Below, in pieces: positions 28,520 to 37,345 of a stretch of DNA of 64,000 nt. The first letter of the stretch is position 1. The number at the start of each line of letters is the position of its first letter. The stretch covers positions 1,702,501 to 1,766,500 of the forward strand of contig CAKKNE010000002.1 of the NCBI GenBank assembly GCA_918797485.1, written 5' to 3'. Below the pieces are notes generated by a model, which did no database searches, was not told where the DNA came from, and saw nothing but the letters and a program-made list of their open reading frames with translations. The DNA comes from Pelagomonas calceolata. Taxonomy: Eukaryota; Sar; Pelagophyceae; Pelagomonadales; Pelagomonadaceae. The position numbers were made by a program, and so were the translations under genes.

Positions 28520-29507
28520 AGTTCGCGGTGCAGGGCGCGGCGACCGCGTGCGGCTCGTCCATCGTGAGCTCGTCGATCTTTACATAAGACAACTCGACGT
28601 TGACGGTCGCGTCACGCAACACGCAGCTCGCGCAGAATTGCGGGCCGGCGTAGAAGTCCAGGTTGGACTGGAGGCTGCCGTCCGAAATAGCCGTTTTTAG
28701 CGCTTGGGCGATCGCCTCGGGCGTCTCCAAGACGGTCGCGCCGACGGGCCAGTAGTGGATGGCCACGTCGAAGCGGATGGTCGTCGTCAGGCCCTCGTCG
28801 TAGTCGTCTTCCAAGACGGGGACGGGCGGGTCGTCGTCGTCCTGAATGCTGGGCGGCTTATATTCCTCGGCCACGATATTGTCGATCTGGACCGTCGCCG
28901 CCTGCAACGCACCCGCTATAACGATTCCGAACTGCGTGATGGCGACTTCGTCCGCATTGAAGTTGTGGGCCCGCAAGCCGCCGAGCACGACCGCGCTCGA
29001 GACCACGGCGCCCACGTCGGCGAAGCTAGCGCGGCGGTACGTCTCGGTCTGCAGGACGTGACTCGTCGCGTCCGCGTCGATATCGTCGTACGGCCAGGAG
29101 GTCCAGGTTCCGTCCGGTAGAGAGCAGTTCTCCAGGTTCGCCATGAGTAGCGACGGGCCCGTCGACGGCTCGACGACGGCGCTCTTGAGGTCGTCCCGGA
29201 CGGATTCCGCGTTGATGCCGGGCAAATTGACCGAGAAGCTCACCTTGGTGTCCGTTTCCCCGATATCGTAGACGTAGGACGTCGCCTCCGGCAGTGAGAG
29301 AAACGCTTCACTGTAGGTGGCGCGGAGCGACGCCCTCACTGCCCAGCGCAGGCACTGCTTGGCGTCGCTGTCGTCATTCAAAGACATGGTTGCTGTGCTG
29401 TCGAAGACCAGCGCCGACTCGACGATTTCCAGGGGGACCCCTTGCGTAGCAGCGGCGCTGGCGAGCCACCCCATGAGCAGCAGGAGGCCGCGCCGGACAG
29501 CAGCCAT
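28278..29507 (-). CDS. Type I membrane protein, paralogue G3
   Basis: 409 residues, single exon. Signal peptide RRGLLLLMGWLASAAATQG, then the two-module ectodomain (EIVESALVFDSTATMSLN; VGAVVSSAVVLGGLRAHNFN; AATVQIDNIVAEEYKPPS). A 10-15 residue acidic/Pro insertion (DDDDPPVPVLEDDYDEG) is absent from G2. Stalk, helix AVAIFVILAVVGVAGLIFWL and tail ELELDKVSSSAPTPEPQTEM are the same as G2. Located on arm B of the inverted duplication, facing G2. Function not recognised. Confidence 0.65.
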
Positions 29508-30227
29508 CTTTGCAGGGGCAGCCGGCGGTGCGGCTCAAACTATCTGCTCAGATATATATATATTGAATCTGGCTCCCTCCGAGGCGCCACAGGTTTCCGC
29601 TTTGCTCGCTCTCAATTTTAAAGTGGCTTCTTGCTCAGGGTCAAGGGGTGGGTATTAGCGCGGGCGTCGCATCCGCGCAGTTTGTCAGGGTAGGTCTGCC
29701 CGCGGGAACATGGCTTGCCGTGGAAATCTACCTTCGAAAGCATAACCTTCACGAGTCTGGCCCGGTATACCGGTATCGAGATTTTATGCCGTGAGCTCGA
29801 CCGAGGCCTCTGCTTCAGCAAACGTTGTGGATTGATGGCGACGAAGGTCCCCCAGGCAAGTACCACGGCCTGGCGCCGCGCCGCCGCGCGCGCGCACCGA
29901 GGCCAGGCCTCACGTGCCAGGCCTGTGGCCCACGGTCACGGTGCCCCTCCCTACCCTTCTATAAGCTCCTGAGGTAAATAACCCGTACTAACCGGGAATT
30001 ACCCGGGTTATTAACCCGGGCGGCGCCAGGGGTAAATAACCCCTCAGGTATATGGCAAGGTTCCTAGTGGCCGGCAGACACCTCCTAAAAATTCCGCGCG
30101 TGCAGTGTCTAACGCTGACTACTCAAGAGCGAAACGTCAGTTAGGGCACGGCGCCGGACCCCTCCCCCGCTGAGATAAGATAGTGTATGGTGTGTACCCA
30201 AAAGGGGGGGCGCGCCGCGGCCGCGGC
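29508..30227. other. Intergenic: G3 promoter flank and AT-palindromic end of arm B
   Basis: Positions 29508-29620 equal the inverted upstream flank of G2, with an extra atatatata insertion. 29870-30058 mirrors 21844-22030. From 30060 to 30227 there is no gene; it is the 3' side of HSP110. Confidence 0.55.
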
Positions 30228-32720
30228 CTAGTCCGCCGCGGGCGCGTCGGGCATCTCGGCGTCCTCGGGCGCCGCCGCCGCGGCGTCCTCCGGCGCGGCG
30301 GCGGCGTCGTCCATCTTCGCGTCGCCGTCCTCCTCCTTGGCCTCGGCGGGCGGCGCGTCCGCGGGCGGCGGCGGCGCCGCCTTCGGCGGGAGCGGCTTGG
30401 GCTTCGTGAGGATGGGCCGCGTCGCCTGGTCGAGGTCGTAGAGCTTGTCCTTGATGTGGCTCGGCAGCAAGACGGGGTCCTGGCACTGTTCCAGACTCCC
30501 CTGCTTCTCGAGCGACTCGAGGAGCCACTCGGACGCCTTCGAGGCCGCGTCGCGCACCGTGCCCCGGTCGTCGTCGCCGATGTGCGCGTGTTCTTCTGAA
30601 GTCGAGTTGCAGAACGTCTTGAGGGCTTCGACCTTGGCCTGGAGCTCCGCGACCAAGGACGGCCGCTCGCGGTCGGCCTTCCTCCGCAGCTCCGCCGCGT
30701 CGCCGATGTTCCGCACGTCCTTCAGCCTCTGGGCATACTGGGATTTGGTGGCGTCGTACCCGTCGCCCTCGTACAACCACGTCTCCGCGTCGTTTAAACC
30801 GGCCTCGAACTTCTGCTTCGCGTCGTCCGACACGTACGGCCGCAGGTCGCCGATCACCTCGTCGCGCATCTTGTAGATGTACGCCTCCAATTCGTTGCGC
30901 ATGTCGTTCGTCTCCCTTATCACTCGGTCCTGGTTCGCCATCTGGGCCTCGGTCTCGAGGCACGCGTTGAGCTCCTGGCGCGTCATGCGCGCGACACTAG
31001 ATTCGACCTCGAGGGGCGTCTTCTTGTACTTGCGCTTCTTCTTCGTCGGCTCGGGCTCCTTGGCCTCCTCCTTGGCCTCCTCCTTCTTCTCCTCGGCCTT
31101 CTCCTCCTTGGCCTCGCCCTCGTCCATCTTCGCGTCCTCCTTCGGTTCCTCGTCGGGCACCTCCTGGACGAGCTGGGCCGACGCGACCTGCACCGTGCCG
31201 TGGACGCTGTGCGACACGTTCACGCGCACGCGCGCGGAGCCCGCAGGGACGCCCTTCACCGTGAACGCGCCGATGGCCGGCGAGACCTGGTCGGGCAGCT
31301 GGGCCGGGTCCGCATAGCTTGCTTTGATCGTGAAGTCCTCGCCCCGCCGGAAGGTCAATCTCTTGGTGGACGGCGTCTCGCCGTTCCGCGGGAACAATAA
31401 CACATCGGCGGAGTCGTTCACCTCGTCGTCCGACTCGTCCCCTTCCATGGGTTTCGTCGAGGGCGCGTCCCAGGACAAGGACACGCCGAAGGGCGTCGCC
31501 TCGAGGATGTTGTACTCTTTTACTTTGAACCTCGGCGACAACATGGCCGCTTGCATGGCACAGCCCTTCGACGTGCACTCGTCGGCATTTAAAGTTGTTT
31601 TTAACCCGTAGTTCGGCTGCGTTTTGTCCGTATTTAGCTTCGTGGCGAGGACGCGCTTCACGGACGCTACCCTAGAACCGCCGCCGCAGATTTCTACCGA
31701 ATGGAGTTGATCAACGGACGTCTCGGAGTCGGCGAGGGCCCGTTCCACGGGGTCCAATAAGCGATCTAGCAACGGCTGGACCAACTCCTCGAACTTCTCC
31801 AGGGTAAGCTTGCAGTTGAAGTCCAAATCGTTCATCAAACACTCCAAGTAGATGTTCGCCTCCGCGACGCCGTGCGGCGACAGCGTCTTTTTCGCCTTCT
31901 CCGCGGCATCGAGCAGCTTCATGCGCGGCTTCGGCGAGCTCATGGGGTCGCACTTGTGCTTCGCTCGGAATTCCGACGCGATCCACTCCGCGACCCTCAT
32001 ATCAAAATCTCTACCTCCAAGTGTTCGATCATAAGTCGTAGATTTCACGGTTAACTTCCCGATGACGTAGTCCACGACCGACACTTGGTACGACGAATAC
32101 CCGACGTCGACGAAGAGCACTCTCTGGGCTTTCTCGGCGTCGAAGGCCTTTTTGGCCGACCGCCAGATGCCGTACTCGAGAGCGGTAGCCGTGGTATCGT
32201 GCATCAGCCTCAAACAACGAACCCCGGCGATCTCGCACGCGTCCAGCATGGACAGCCGCTGGTCGTTCGTGAACCAGGCCGGCACGGAAACGACACAGTC
32301 GGCGATCGGGACGCCCTTCGTGGCCTCCTCGCAGATCTGCGACATCTTGCAGATCATCATGGCCGCGCACTGCTGCAAGGTGAGTTGCGTCGGGTTGCCG
32401 TCGTAGGACACCTCGACGCCGACGTCGCCATTTTGTAATTCCACGAACTTGAGGCCCGGGACCCGGGCCATTTCTTGCTGCACTTCTGGTTCTTGATATT
32501 TCCTTCCTATAAACCGTTTGATGCAGGACACGGTGTTCTTGTAGTTGCTCCGCGCGATGGACGCGGCCGCTTCTCCTAAAAAGCGCTGCTTGCCCTGGAA
32601 CGAGACCTGGCAGGCGTTCAGTCTTTTAGAGTTCTCGTTCAGCAGGACCGTGACGCCACCGCGCTCGGCCTGGGCGACGACGGCGTTCATGCAGCCGAAG
32701 TCGAGGCCGACGACAGCCAT
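30228..32720 (-). CDS. HSP110/SSE-type HSP70 co-chaperone
   Basis: 830 residues, single exon. Begins MAVVGLDFGCMNAVVAQAE, the variant phosphate-loop of HSP110 (canonical HSP70 has G.DLGTT.S). The ATPase region continues through IKRFIGRKYQEPEV, VVSVPAWFTNDQR and VEICGGGSRV. The substrate-binding part has an extended acidic loop (EEPKEDAKMDEGEAKEEKAE), typical of HSP110 and absent in DnaK. The helical lid reaches about residue 760, and an acidic Ala-rich tail ends EDAEMPDAPAAD. Cytosolic nucleotide-exchange factor for HSP70 by family knowledge. Length matches the family. Lys/Glu-rich low complexity at about 560-600. Confidence 0.92.
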   Translation of the reverse strand: MAVVGLDFGCMNAVVAQAERGGVTVLLNENSKRLNACQVSFQGKQRFLGEAAASIARSNYKNTVSCIKRFIGRKYQEPEVQQEMARVPGLKFVELQNGDVGVEVSYDGNPTQLTLQQCAAMMICKMSQICEEATKGVPIADCVVSVPAWFTNDQRLSMLDACEIAGVRCLRLMHDTTATALEYGIWRSAKKAFDAEKAQRVLFVDVGYSSYQVSVVDYVIGKLTVKSTTYDRTLGGRDFDMRVAEWIASEFRAKHKCDPMSSPKPRMKLLDAAEKAKKTLSPHGVAEANIYLECLMNDLDFNCKLTLEKFEELVQPLLDRLLDPVERALADSETSVDQLHSVEICGGGSRVASVKRVLATKLNTDKTQPNYGLKTTLNADECTSKGCAMQAAMLSPRFKVKEYNILEATPFGVSLSWDAPSTKPMEGDESDDEVNDSADVLLFPRNGETPSTKRLTFRRGEDFTIKASYADPAQLPDQVSPAIGAFTVKGVPAGSARVRVNVSHSVHGTVQVASAQLVQEVPDEEPKEDAKMDEGEAKEEKAEEKKEEAKEEAKEPEPTKKKRKYKKTPLEVESSVARMTRQELNACLETEAQMANQDRVIRETNDMRNELEAYIYKMRDEVIGDLRPYVSDDAKQKFEAGLNDAETWLYEGDGYDATKSQYAQRLKDVRNIGDAAELRRKADRERPSLVAELQAKVEALKTFCNSTSEEHAHIGDDDRGTVRDAASKASEWLLESLEKQGSLEQCQDPVLLPSHIKDKLYDLDQATRPILTKPKPLPPKAAPPPPADAPPAEAKEEDGDAKMDDAAAAPEDAAAAAPEDAEMPDAPAAD

Positions 32721-33268
32721 GGCTGCGCTGGCCTACGCGGCTGTATCGCTGGCGGGTGGCCTCCCTGGAAGGAGGCGCCTACGTTGGCTGTATCGCCGGC
32801 GGGTGGCCTCCCTGGAGTGGAGGCGAGCTGGCGCGTCGTTTCGCGAGCTGAGCGTCGACAGGCGTGAACACTGTGTTCAGGACTGCCCCTCGCTTGCACT
32901 GCGTTGCACGATGTGCCTCACAATTCGAATGCCGAGTGACGCTAAGTCGCATCGACATCCATCGATTATTTCGTGCGGGGCGGCCGCGGACCGCTCCGAG
33001 AAACCTTTTCCAACACCGAGGTCAAGCAACAGACGTCGCTCCTGCTTTAGAAACGGGTAAAACGCCTTTCGCCATGGAGGACGCACCCGCGGGCGGCCGC
33101 CGCGGACCTAAGAACCACGCCAGTCACGCCAGGTAGTAGAGCCAGGTAGAGACGCCAGGACCAACGCCAGGACCCGCCAGGCGTCTACGCCAGACGCCAG
33201 ACGCCGCCGCCGCGACAACAGAGCAGTATATATATAAGCAATCTTACGCACAAGCGCCACGAAACAAA
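32721..33268. repeat. Intergenic with a two-unit 47-bp tandem repeat
   Basis: Copies begin ggctgtatcg at 32739 and 32786 and share ggcgggtggcctccctgg, directly upstream of the HSP110 start codon. Near 33130-33205 a ccagacgccag-type short repeat occurs. No gene recognised in the 550 bp. Confidence 0.6.
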
Positions 33269-34426
33269 CTAACCGTGGTAACCCTGAGCGATAATAAAGT
33301 GGCCGCCCTCGCGGTAGCGGTGCAGGTACGAGAAGGCGACCTTCTCGATGGGCGTCGGCGCCATGCCAAAGTCCGCGAAGGTCAGCACGCCCTCCCCACC
33401 GGAGCAGACGACGTCCAGCCGATCCAGTTCCACGTCGTCGGGCACCCACAACGGCACGGGCAGCACGTCCACGAAGGACGCCGCCGCCGACGCCATCGAC
33501 GCCGGCACGTCGATCAATTTCGCCTTCTGCTTCGTGATGTCGAACGTGAACTCGGCGAGCTCCCTCCGCGTGTACTCGGCCGGCCCGCCTAGCTCCACGA
33601 CCTTCCCCTGGTACTGCGATGGCTCGGTCGCGATCTTGTTGATGACCTTCGCGACGTCCGCGACGTACGTCGGTTGCACGACCGCCCGGCCGTCATCCAC
33701 TAGTGGCACCACTTGGAGGGGCATGTTCGCCACCGTAGCAAACCAGTTCAATAACCTATCTTCGGGCCCGAACAACGCGCAGGGCCGGACGATCGTGGCG
33801 TTCGGGAACTCCTCCAAGACCGCTTGCTCGCCTTTGGCTTTGGCCCTTGCCCAGGCTACGGGGCTATCGGGTGATTGCGCGGCACAGGAGACATGAATAA
33901 AATGTTCGCAGCCCGCCTCGCGCGCCGCCTTCGCAATCGTCCGCGCGACGTCCACATTTGTTTCTTCATACGAGTAGTTGACCCTGCTTTTACTTCCATC
34001 GGGTTTTTTCGTGGGCACCACGCCCTTCGTCTCGTAGTACTTGCCGACCATGTTCACGGTACACGTAGCTCTCCCGATGACGTCCTGGACCGACGCCGCG
34101 TCTCTGGGAGAATAAAAGGGCGCGTGGAATTGACCGTGATCAAAGGACACCTTCAAGTGCCGCGTCTCATCATCACTCCCGCGGTTGCCCACGCGGACCC
34201 TCGTGCCGACCTTGCCCATCTCCGAGCAGACGTATCTTCCTAAAAATCCCGTCGCTCCAAATAAGCTCGCTCGCACGCCGCTCACGGAGTGGCGGCCGCC
34301 GAGGCCGTACTCTCCGGTTCGTAGGGACGACGCGCTCGCCTCGTGGGCGTCGACGGCGCCGACGACGGCCGACAGCGACCGCGTCGCTGTCGCGCGGGGG
34401 GCCCGCCGGAGGCTTGAGGCGAGCAT
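33269..34426 (-). CDS. NADH:ubiquinone oxidoreductase 39 kDa subunit (NDUFA9-like)
   Basis: 385 residues, single exon. Ser/Arg-rich N-terminus (MLASSLRRAPRATATRSLSA) fits a mitochondrial presequence. Atypical short-chain dehydrogenase fold: ASLFGATGFLGRYVCSEM is the NAD(P)H-binding Gly motif; EHFIHVSCAAQSPDSPVAWA, ATIVRPCALFGPEDRLLNWF, VQPTYVADVAKVI and KVVELGGPAEYTRRELAEF follow in the order found in complex I 39 kDa subunits. Matrix-arm accessory subunit holding a structural NADPH. Length fits the family. Confidence 0.88.
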   Translation of the reverse strand: MLASSLRRAPRATATRSLSAVVGAVDAHEASASSLRTGEYGLGGRHSVSGVRASLFGATGFLGRYVCSEMGKVGTRVRVGNRGSDDETRHLKVSFDHGQFHAPFYSPRDAASVQDVIGRATCTVNMVGKYYETKGVVPTKKPDGSKSRVNYSYEETNVDVARTIAKAAREAGCEHFIHVSCAAQSPDSPVAWARAKAKGEQAVLEEFPNATIVRPCALFGPEDRLLNWFATVANMPLQVVPLVDDGRAVVQPTYVADVAKVINKIATEPSQYQGKVVELGGPAEYTRRELAEFTFDITKQKAKLIDVPASMASAAASFVDVLPVPLWVPDDVELDRLDVVCSGGEGVLTFADFGMAPTPIEKVAFSYLHRYREGGHFIIAQGYHG

Positions 34427-34645
34427 GCTGCTTGAGGCTTGACCTGCTCGGCGGCCGGCGCGGATCGGCTAAGAGAAACGCGGCGGGCTGGCGCGTTTGT
34501 AGGAGCTCTAAAATAGCCTCCGGCTGCGCTGCGCGGCTGGCGTAATGTGGTAAAAACTGAGCTCAAAGCCGAGAAAACCCGATTATTTTTGGGGCGGCGC
34601 CGCGCACGACGTCAACGCGCCCCACCGGAAATATCATCACCATAT
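34427..34645. other. Intergenic spacer
   Basis: About 220 bp containing the NDUFA9 promoter side and the 3' side of the ubiquitin-like gene; no gene. Confidence 0.35.
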
Positions 34646-35809
34646 TTAGTCATCCTCGTCATCCTCGTCGTCCTCCTCGTCGTCCTCGTCCTCGCCCTCG
34701 CCGTCCTCGCCGCCGTCGTCGCCGTCATCAGCGGAGACCTCGGTCCAGCCGTCGGCGTCGCGGTACTGCGCCAGCCCCCGCTCGGAGCCGTCGTCGCCGG
34801 CCCGCGCGAGCGCCTCGTCGGCCACGAGCGGCCGGTAGAGCTCGTACAAATACGCCTCCTCGTCGAGCGCCATGATGAGCTGCTGCGGGCCGTTCAATAA
34901 GACCTGGAAGAAGCCGTCGGCGTGGCGCGGGCCCCGCGGCAGCATGTACCACAGCACCTTCTGGAGGTAGCGCGCCGGCCGCGTTTTGAGAGCCAATGCC
35001 ACCGGCAGCAGCAGCAGCAGGAACGTCTTGCGGCCCGCGTCCTTGACGCCGACGTTCGCCGCCACCAAGAGACCGAGCGCGACCTTGGCGCCCTCTTTAT
35101 AATCCATGTCCAGAATTAATGAAGCGCGCTCGCCTATCGTGGCTTTTTTCGACACCGCGCGGCCGCTCTCGAAGAAGGCCTTGCGCGGGTCCCGCTTCGC
35201 CAGGAGGCCGCGGCCGTCCCTCACGATACCTTCCGTGACTTTCGCCTTGCGCCGCTCGAGCTCCGGTGCCAGCGACGCGAGGAGCGCGCGCTCGTGACGC
35301 CGCACGTCGTTCGCCACGCGCGCGCACACGCCCAACGCGTCGTCGTCCTCCCCCTCCTCAAGATCCTCGTCGAATTCGTCGGCCAGGACTCGTCGCATGT
35401 GGTCGAGCGCGGCGCTCTCGGCCGCGTAGGCCCGGACCCGATCTTCCAGGTCGTCCGGCGGCCGCGGCCGGCCGTCGGCGACGGGCGGCACGACGTCCAA
35501 CGTGAGCGCCGTCCGCGTTCGTTCCTCGTCGTCTTCCTCCTCATCTTCCCTCAATGACGAGGCGGGTTCGTCGTCTTTTAGTAATCGGCTCCCGAGGAAG
35601 AGCCTCTGTACCGATCTAGGTGGGCCGCCGGGGAAGCGCATGGACAACATGTCCTTGAGCTCGCCGATCGTCAAAGTTTCGTCGTCGAGGTTCACATCAA
35701 CCTTCTTATCGAGGAAGCGACTGCCGACGGCGGTGGCCACGCGCAGCTCCAGGGCTTGCGTAACGGCGCAGCAGAGCAGCAGCAGTCGTGGTGCTCGTCG
35801 TCTTTTCAT
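34646..35809 (-). CDS. Secretory-pathway ubiquitin-like membrane protein
   Basis: About 387 residues from the ATG at 35809, chosen because a signal peptide (RLLLLCCAVTQALELRVATA) begins there; the frame is open further upstream. A ubiquitin-like fold follows (TLTIGELKDMLSMRFPG, then VQRLFLGSRLLKDDEPASSL). A helical middle has KKATIGERASLILDMDYKEG, then hydrophobic ALGLLVAANVG and TFLLLLLPVALAL, two possible membrane segments. The tail is a long acidic Glu/Asp run. No exact family recognised; the ubiquitin-like plus membrane plan resembles ER ubiquitin-like proteins, but the order (signal, UBL, membrane, acidic tail) differs from what I know. Confidence 0.6.
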   Translation of the reverse strand: MKRRRAPRLLLLCCAVTQALELRVATAVGSRFLDKKVDVNLDDETLTIGELKDMLSMRFPGGPPRSVQRLFLGSRLLKDDEPASSLREDEEEDDEERTRTALTLDVVPPVADGRPRPPDDLEDRVRAYAAESAALDHMRRVLADEFDEDLEEGEDDDALGVCARVANDVRRHERALLASLAPELERRKAKVTEGIVRDGRGLLAKRDPRKAFFESGRAVSKKATIGERASLILDMDYKEGAKVALGLLVAANVGVKDAGRKTFLLLLLPVALALKTRPARYLQKVLWYMLPRGPRHADGFFQVLLNGPQQLIMALDEEAYLYELYRPLVADEALARAGDDGSERGLAQYRDADGWTEVSADDGDDGGEDGEGEDEDDEEDDEDDEDD

Positions 35810-36183
35810 CCTTGCGATGCGTGCGCGCGCAGCGGCGGCGTGCGCACAGCGGCTTGCAAGGACAAGTGGCAAGCTTTGTGAGCACACTGCTTGCGTTACG
35901 CGAGCTTGCGCTACGAAAAATGAATCGCACGTATGGCACGATTGCTGCGCATGCACTTTTGCCCGTGCAGCCCTTTGCGCAGTCAATTAGCTCGCTATAG
36001 CATGCTGCAGCACAAAAGCGGAGGCCTCCAGCGGCACCGCAAAGTCGAAGCTACGAGGCCTTGCGAGCCTTCTCTACGCGTGACGACCGATATGGCGCCT
36101 CAAACCGACCTCGAGGCAGCCATCGAGCTCGCCGGCACTGTGAGAGCCTCGCATTATCAGGCGCGCGAAGGGCATCATCAGAC
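35810..36183. other. Divergent promoter region
   Basis: About 370 bp between the starts of the - strand ubiquitin-like gene and the + strand transporter; a short gcttgcg element recurs around 35845-35910. No gene. Confidence 0.4.
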
Positions 36184-37282
36184 ATGGCTGTCCCAGACAA
36201 AGTAGCTTTGGGGTTGTTCTTCTTCTGGTGGTAACCGATCCAGCGTTTCGAGCCACGCCCAGCAGCAAAACTTGCAATGCCCCTCATGTTGCAAAATGAC
36301 GCCGCGCGCGCAACGCAGGTATGCCGGCAACACCAAGTACAACGAGTACAACAAGGGCGCGCTCGACGCCGTCGGCGGCAAGACGGCGGGCATGACGATG
36401 ACGGTGTCGACGATGCAGCTCGGGGTGTGCGCGCTCTACGCCTTGATTTTGTGGGTCGTTGGCTTGAACCCCGTCAAGCTCTGCGGCTTCCAGGCGCCCG
36501 ACAAGCAAGCCTTACCGAAGTCGACGAAGGACGACATCATCAAGACCGTGCCCGTGGGCTTCTGCGCGGCCGCGGCGCACTCTTCATCGGTATTTGCCCT
36601 GGGCGGCGACCCGCTCTTCGGCCAGATCGTCAAGGCCGGCGAGCCGGTCATGAGCGCGATCGTCAACACGCTCTTCTACGGCAAGCCGCCCTCCATCTTA
36701 AAGGCGGCGTGCCTCCCGATCATTGTGGGTGGCGTCATGTTCGCCTCGTTAAAGAAGCAGGCGGAAGGTGGCTACGCCCTCAAATTCGATATGACCGCGC
36801 TCCAGTTCGGGCTCCTCGCGAACTGCTTCGCGGCCTTCAAGGGTAGCGAATCGAAGAAGCTCATGACGGACCCGGGCATCAAGAAACGCTACGGCGGCGT
36901 CGGCAACCAGTACGCCGTCACGGAGATCCTGGCCTTCCTCATCTCGCTGCCGGTCATGTTCCTCACGGAGGGCGCCAAGTTCGGCGAGTTCGTCGAGCTC
37001 TTCAAGACGTCGTCGGACCTCCAGTTCAACCTCGTGATGTCCGGCATGATGTTCTACCTCTACAACGAGCTCGCGACGATGACAATCAAGGCGACGGGCG
37101 CCGTCACGGCGTCGGTGGCCAACACCGCGAAGCGGGTCATCGTGCTGGTGTACATGGCCATGGTCACGGGCAAGGCCCTGACGGACGAGCAGAAGATCGG
37201 CGCCGCCGTGGCCATCGGCGGCGTGCTCCTCTACTCGGTCATCGACGACCTGTTCAGCTCGAAGAAGACTAAAACGAAGTGA
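36184..37282 (+). CDS. Triose-phosphate/nucleotide-sugar transporter family (TPT/DMT) protein
   Basis: Two exons, 36184-36230 and 36319-37282, about 336 residues. The 88-nt intron (GTAACC...ACGCAG, phase 2) is placed because joining gives VALGLFFFWWYAGNTKYNEY, the usual TPT start (W-Y-x-x-N...NK). Hydrophobic helices recur, with VPVGFCAAAAHSSSVFALGG, VKAGEPVMSAIVNTLFYG (the KA.EP motif), LFSNCFA-like LLANCFAAFKGSESKKLM and VTASVANTAKRVIVLVYMA. There is no plastid presequence, so it is more likely in an endomembrane or the outer plastid membranes. Ends with basic KKTKTK. Substrate among phosphorylated sugars not decidable. Confidence 0.85.
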
Positions 37283-37345
37283 GCAGGCTGTGGCGAGGCG
37301 CGGTTGCGTGTCTAGGGACAGTAACATTCTTATTTCAACAAACTC

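Larger units (their letters stand above)
27537..30058 (-). repeat. Inverted-duplication arm B
   Basis: Mirror of 21844-24255. From inner to outer edge: orphan bZIP intron start, exon 1 and promoter (27537-27690), a repeat copy (27780-27900), an inverted copy of the G1 tail and 3' flank (27908-28055), a second repeat copy (28057-28200), gene G3 (28278-29507) and the shared AT-palindromic flank (29965-30058). The G1-tail piece is absent from this position in arm A, so the arms are not simple mirror images. Confidence 0.75.
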
